Of a stretch of DNA of 64,000 nt, positions 50,101-56,100 are shown piece by piece (the first letter of the stretch is position 1; each line of letters begins with the position of its first letter). Made by a program: the position numbers and the translations under genes. Location: NCBI GenBank assembly GCA_023634235.1, contig JAMKCF010000015.1, positions 14,852,087 to 14,916,086 of the forward strand. Direction: 5' to 3'. Under the pieces are notes generated by a model that was not told the origin of the DNA, ran no database searches, and saw nothing but the letters and a program-made list of their open reading frames with translations. Origin of the DNA: Pisaster brevispinus. Its lineage: Eukaryota; Echinodermata; Asteroidea; Forcipulatida; Asteriidae.

Positions 50101-53100
50101 CGACGCGACCAGGATTCGAACCCACATCTTGAGTTCTTGATGATTCCAACAGTAGTCAGGTTTGACTCTCGGCTATTCCAAGACAGAAGAGGGGAACCAC
50201 AATATTGCATCAACGTTGAGCTGGATTCGAACCCTTAACTTTATGACTTTGAAGCCGTCTGAACTAGACTACTCAACCACCAAGATACCAATATAGAATG
50301 CAAGGGTGCAATATAAAAAATTAAGCAGTTTTTAACTTTGAATAAGTAAAGGCAAAAAGTGTCAGAACGGAATTAAAAGCAAGACTAAAAGCTGACTTCA
50401 TTAAACAGTTTGAAACAACAGAGCGGACATCTTTGTCTAGTCCCCACCATCAGCAATGAGATAACTGTATTGTTTCATCCCATGACTGGAATCAGACTAT
50501 ATTTCTGAAGTGACAATGGGTTAGTGATGGTTTTTTTGGATGGAGACGAAAGATACCTCCAGAGGAAACTTTTCAAAATGTTGAATATAGCTCAATTTTT
50601 CCGAAAAATGTCCCCCATTTTCAATTTTTTGGCTTCAGGCTGGAATCACAAGGTTTGAAAAAAACGTTCATGACGTCTGGGCCAAATTTCATAGAGCTGC
50701 TCAAACCAAAAAATATTGCTCAACAATGTTCTGCTTAGCAAAAACATGCAGGGTACCAGTCACAGATGGTACATGTGACACGGTATTTTGGCTGGTAAAC
50801 TTATTGTAGTAAGTACAATTTGTTGTGCTCAGCTACTTTTTGAGCTCTATGAAATTGGACCCTGTGCTGTGGGTTGCACTAACATCTTACAAACTTTTGG
50901 TGGAACTGTTTCGCCAGTTCATGACTATAGATGTTTGTAACGAGAAAAATCGGCTTTTGGCAGCTTGGTGTTTACATCCCCTTCAAGAATCTGTGTCAAT
51001 TTCACAGCCTTCCTATTCTTCTTACATTCAAATGAACACAACCGAATCGAGGCTGGGGGGGGGGGAGACTAGTCTGGTGCCATTGGGCATTAGAAACCAT
51101 TAGTGTGCTGAAAATGGGGAACAAGACAAAGATGGCCACTGTTGATGAAATGTAATTTGTCTTACCCAGCTGATGCGTCCGCACGGGCTTGCCTCTCACA
51201 GTTGTGGCAGTATTCTTTTCCTTGAACGGTGAAGAAACCTGGGGTAGGGGAAACATATGTAAGAATATTTTTTGTTAATGACACACCAAAATATGATGGT
51301 TTTCGTTCATTTACAGTGAAAAGGATCAAGGAGTACAAGACAAAAGGAAGGTAGTTTTTAAATGTTCAATAAGGTTCACCCACAATGTACCAGAGTCTAG
51401 TTGCTATCATTTGGTGTCCGATATGTACCCCCCCCCAATGGTGTCGTCTTCCTTGTGTGCTTGGAATCTCAGGAATTCTTAGGAGGATTTTAGGGGGGGG
51501 GGGGTTGGTTACTTCTGTTCAAGAGGAAAGTAGTGTGTTAAAGTATAGGAACAATGGGGGGTTACCCTCTGCTCACATCGAGCATAGTATAGCTGCTATG
51601 TTTCACGGGCAGAGTCAATTTTTATAATGATCCGGTGATTTCCAATGTAGTCTTCTCACGAGAAGTCAGGGAACCAGACAAAATGGTTGCACTCTGATAG
51701 TGAGGCTTGACCGTACTGATCCAATGAGAACAAACGTAATATCATCTTACCCTTGTTTTTGAGTGTACCGCTGCACATGTAACAGATGAAGCACTCTGGG
51801 TGCAGAGTCTTATCTTTGGCTTTCAAGACGGGTCCACTGAAAATGACGAAAGAAAGAAGTATTATCGATTAAAAAGAAAACTGATCCCAGGTATCTGCAA
51901 ACTTTAAAAAGTCAAATTTAAGACTTCCCTTTTAATGCTACCCATTACAAAATTCTAACCAACCAGGCTGCTGAAAGAGGTACATCAATCCCCCTGGAAC
52001 AAACCCCTCTTGCCCCACACCCGGTAAAAACTCCTCAGGTATTCTGCCGTTGATTCCGAAAGCTAGGGTCTAGAAGGCAAATGATGGTTAGATAGAAGGA
52101 CAGCTTTAAGCTGCAGCAGATATCTCAAAGCTGAACGACTATTTGAAAGGAAAGTCTTTTCTTGACCTCCCACTGTCCCACTGTGAAAACCAATGGACAA
52201 TCTTCTCTGACAGTTGTTAACACGTTCTCTGAAGTGTGGAATCGGTCAGGGGCCCAGAGTTCCTTGAAGTGGAAATTCTGATTCGACCTCCCAGTGGGCA
52301 AGGTTTTTTCTTTTTTTCTAATTTCAGACTTGAGGAATCTTAAGGCCCTTTCACACGAGCACCAGTAACAAAGGTCCTCTGGTAATGAGTGTCAACTGTC
52401 TGTCACTTGTGATTATTTAACAAGCTTTCACAAGGCTTCTTTGCTAAATTGCTGTCATGTGAAAAGGGCTTTAAAACACAAATTTACCAAACAACCCTTG
52501 TTTTACAGGGGGGGGGTAAAGGTCATGATTGTTCATTCATTGAACACTTTCTTCTGCTAGTGACACATTCTGTGCATGAGAATAATGATATCGCAATAGC
52601 AAGGGTCCTTGGTTATGGCGTAGTGATCAGATCACACTACATATCGTGGTGATTTTAACATGCTTGCCAATTTTTGGAGGTCTTGATCTCTGTTTCAAAT
52701 AACAAGGGTCCTTGGTTGTTATTCAACTAGTATAGCTTTCACACGACTGGAGTTAGCTATTTTTTAACATTGATGTGTTTTTAGTCAAGGTCTCTTGTTA
52801 AAAATTGTCTTGTGTGAAAGGACCTTAAGAAAAGTTCCTTGGGGGAACTGTATGAGGTGAAATATTGACACTTGGAACTGTGGAATGGTGTCGGTGTGAT
52901 GAAGACCTCTATGATGAACCTTTGGTTATGGAGCGGGTCGCCGATAACCATTCTTTTACTGTTTACCATTTGCAACTTATTGATATTTCCAAGGATTTTG
53001 GGTTGGATAAGGGTTGGGGTTGGGTTAGAGTTGTGGTTGGGTTGGGTTAGGGTCAGGGTGGGGTTGGGTTAGGGTTAGGGTGAGGTTGGGAAGGAGAAGG

Positions 53101-56100
53101 CGGTTGGGAATGGAAATGGGGGTTTTGTTAGGAGATACTGCAGTTAGGGTTGGTGTACAGAATGGAAACTGGGAATGGCTGGGGTTAAGGTTGAGTAAGG
53201 GGTTGCTATTGGGAGGGGGAGTGGTTAGGAACCTTGCATGGAATGGAGTTAGGGGGTCGTTGTTGGGGTTTGTGGTATGAGTTTTGATGGGGTTGGGGTT
53301 TGGTTTTGGACGGGGTTTGTGGTAAGGGTTAAACTTACACTATGCCCAGGTTGCACCTGAAGCACATGGGTAGCGTAGGTGCTGGCCTCGACCCGGAATG
53401 GGAGGTTGCGACGGGTGCTTTGACACTTCTAACGCCCGGTGGAGCATTATCTGTAACCAGACAAAATGAAAACATCAAACATTGTTATTAAAGGTTTATA
53501 TGCTTTGACTGGAAATGACCTCTAGACCAACCTGCACTTATGTTACACTAACCTTTACACTAAACTCTACCCTAACCATTACACTAACCTTTAACCAACC
53601 GTTACACTAATCTTTAAACTAACCTTTATACTAACCTTCACACTAACATTTACACTAATCTTCACACTTACTTTTTTACTAACCTTTACACTAACATTCA
53701 CACTAACCTTTACACTAACCTTTACACTTATCTTCACACTTACTTTTTTTACTAACCTTTACACTAACATTCACACTAACCTTTACTCTAATCTTCACAC
53801 TTACTTTTTTACTAACCTTTACACTAACATTCACACTAACCTTTACACTAACCTTTACACTTATCTTCACACTTACTTTTTTACTAACCTTTACACTAAC
53901 CTTTACACTAACCTTTACACTAACCTTTCAACTAACCTTTACACTAACCTTTACACTAACTTTGACATGGATCTTTAACCAAATTGACGAGCGAAGCCAA
54001 AACAAAGAGCAGGAGTGAACGGACAAGTTTGGAAAAGCACATGCAGATTTCTAGTTTGCGAAAGACGGAATTGCCCACCCCAAACAAATTATGCACAGTA
54101 TTTTTCAGTTTTCTGTCACGCATCACAAACAAACCAAAGCAAGTTACTGAAACTATTTCATAAAGAAATTACATGGCATTATTGATTTACAAAATCTTCT
54201 TCTTATTAGGTTTACATAACGGATCCCGTCCACCCATTTGTGTTATTTCAAACCAGGTATCAGAATCTCCATATTTATTATCTGGGCTTACTCCAACTGC
54301 GCCTCTGATAAGTTGTCTAATAAAGATGCATAATTCCAAAGCCTCTGTGGCAATTCCTATCTTCATCTGGTTTTTTGCCAGAGGCAAGAGCCCTATCCAA
54401 AGGAATTTGACGCTGGAATGTACGTAGCTGGTGCAGCCAGGCTTTCAAGCCCAGATAAAACCCACTAAGATCCGCTAATACAGCTACCAACAGCGATGGC
54501 AGAGACGGCAAAACACACACATGGACAGAACCGATGATAGGACAACATCGGGGTAACATTTTCCCAAAGTACAGAGCAATCCTTAAATGGTGTTTAACCT
54601 TGAAACCTGGCAAGTCGGTAGCTAGGATAAATTATTTGCCAATAATTTCAAAGTCCTTGAAATCCTAAATTTGCTCGAAACTTTTTTGCACACTTTGTGA
54701 TATTGTCTGGACCCAACTTCTTGCTTAAAATTTTACAAGGAAGAACAAGGGTAGTGGGCCTGTGTCTCTACTTCGACTGGAGGATGAAGCCCCCTGAACC
54801 TCCTGGGTGTTACATTTCACAGGATTTACAGACTCTCTACATCACCAGGAATAAAGGACTAGGGCAGTGTGGGTCTGGGTCTCCCCTTGGTCTAGAGGAT
54901 AAAGCCCCCTGAACCTCCTGGGTGTTACATTTCAGAGGATTTACAGACTCTCTACATCACCATGAATAAAGGACTAGGGTAGTGGGTCTGGGTCTCCCCT
55001 TGGTCTAGAGGATCAAGCCCCCTGAACCTCCTGGGTGTTACATTACAGAGGATTTACAGATTCTCTACATCACCATGAATAAAGGACTAGGGTAGTGGAC
55101 CTGGGTCTCCCCTTGGTCTAGAGGATCAAGCCCCCTGAACCTCCTGGGTGTTACATTTCAGAGGATTTACAGACTCTCTACATCACCAGGAATAAAGGAC
55201 TAGGGTAGTGGGCCTGGGTCTCCCCTTGGTCTAGAGGATGAAGCCCCCTGAACCTCCTGGGTGTTACATTACAGAGGATTCACTAACTCTCTATTTCACC
55301 ACAAATGGACAACCTACAGATTTACTTCTTAGCGAGAGCTTGTTGATTTCTACAAATCTTTGAAGAAATTCCTAAAATTGGGAACCAATTTCTGACAAAA
55401 AACAGGCCTGTCAAAGTTTCAAAATCTCTCCAAAATGAGTTATTTTGTTGGCCTTACCCATTTGCGCCTCCTCCTCTGCAGTCATGCTCTGCAGCATCTT
55501 GAAGGAACGAGACTGGGAACCGGGGTTGATGTACCCACCGTACCTCATCTCCTCATCATCACCTCGGTCGATGTACTGGGCGGGGGCCTGGCCATGGCTA
55601 TAGGAGGGCGGCTCCTGGTAGGTTGGGGTGTAAGGCTTGGCAGCGTGGCCGTACGTCGGTGTGGACGCTGGCATATCACTTCAAAAGAACATGTAGAAAT
55701 ATTTCTGTCAGATTATGTGTTGATGCATTTTTTTATTTGGGTCAATGAGGAGGGGGGCATTAGGGAGAGGGATTGGGGAGGGGGATTGGGGAGGGGGATT
55801 GGGGAGGGGGATTGGGGAGGGGGATTGGGGAGGGGGATAGACCCCTTGCATTGGCCATCAACGCTCAGGTCAAACAGTGGAAATGTGCACGCGGTCGTGC
55901 ACAAGTCTCCTTGAGGGGGGTTGGCAGAAGGGGCTTGGAGGAGGGCCTTACCGAAAGGGTTGGGGAGTACCAACACTATACTCACCCTCCAACACGTCCA
56001 GCAATCATCCCTTCCGTCTGGCCCTTGAAGCTGTCTGCGATGTTCTCAGATGAGTAGATCCCGACGGGAGAGTTGAACTGCTTGTGGACCACCGTGGCTC

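Larger units (their letters stand above)
40353..51165 (-). other. Large intron between exons 6 and 7
   Basis: Contents: a tRNA-like fragment near 40418-40490, an FB4 hairpin at 44640-44790, a CCAAT cluster at 45345-45580, FB1-like fragments (44277-44400, 46060-46205, 50678-50863), FB4 at 47180-47330, FB2-like 47512-47886, family D 48755-48870, a possible alternative terminal exon at 49103-49205, an 80-bp tandem repeat at 49410-49775 and SINE-like units at 50095-50290. Stretches 41000-44200 and 46210-47150 hold nothing I recognise beyond AT-rich sequence. Confidence 0.55.

Noticed and set aside
52985..53110. True telomere or chromosome end
   Set aside because: Repeats are degenerate, short and lie inside a gene intron with coding exons on both sides.
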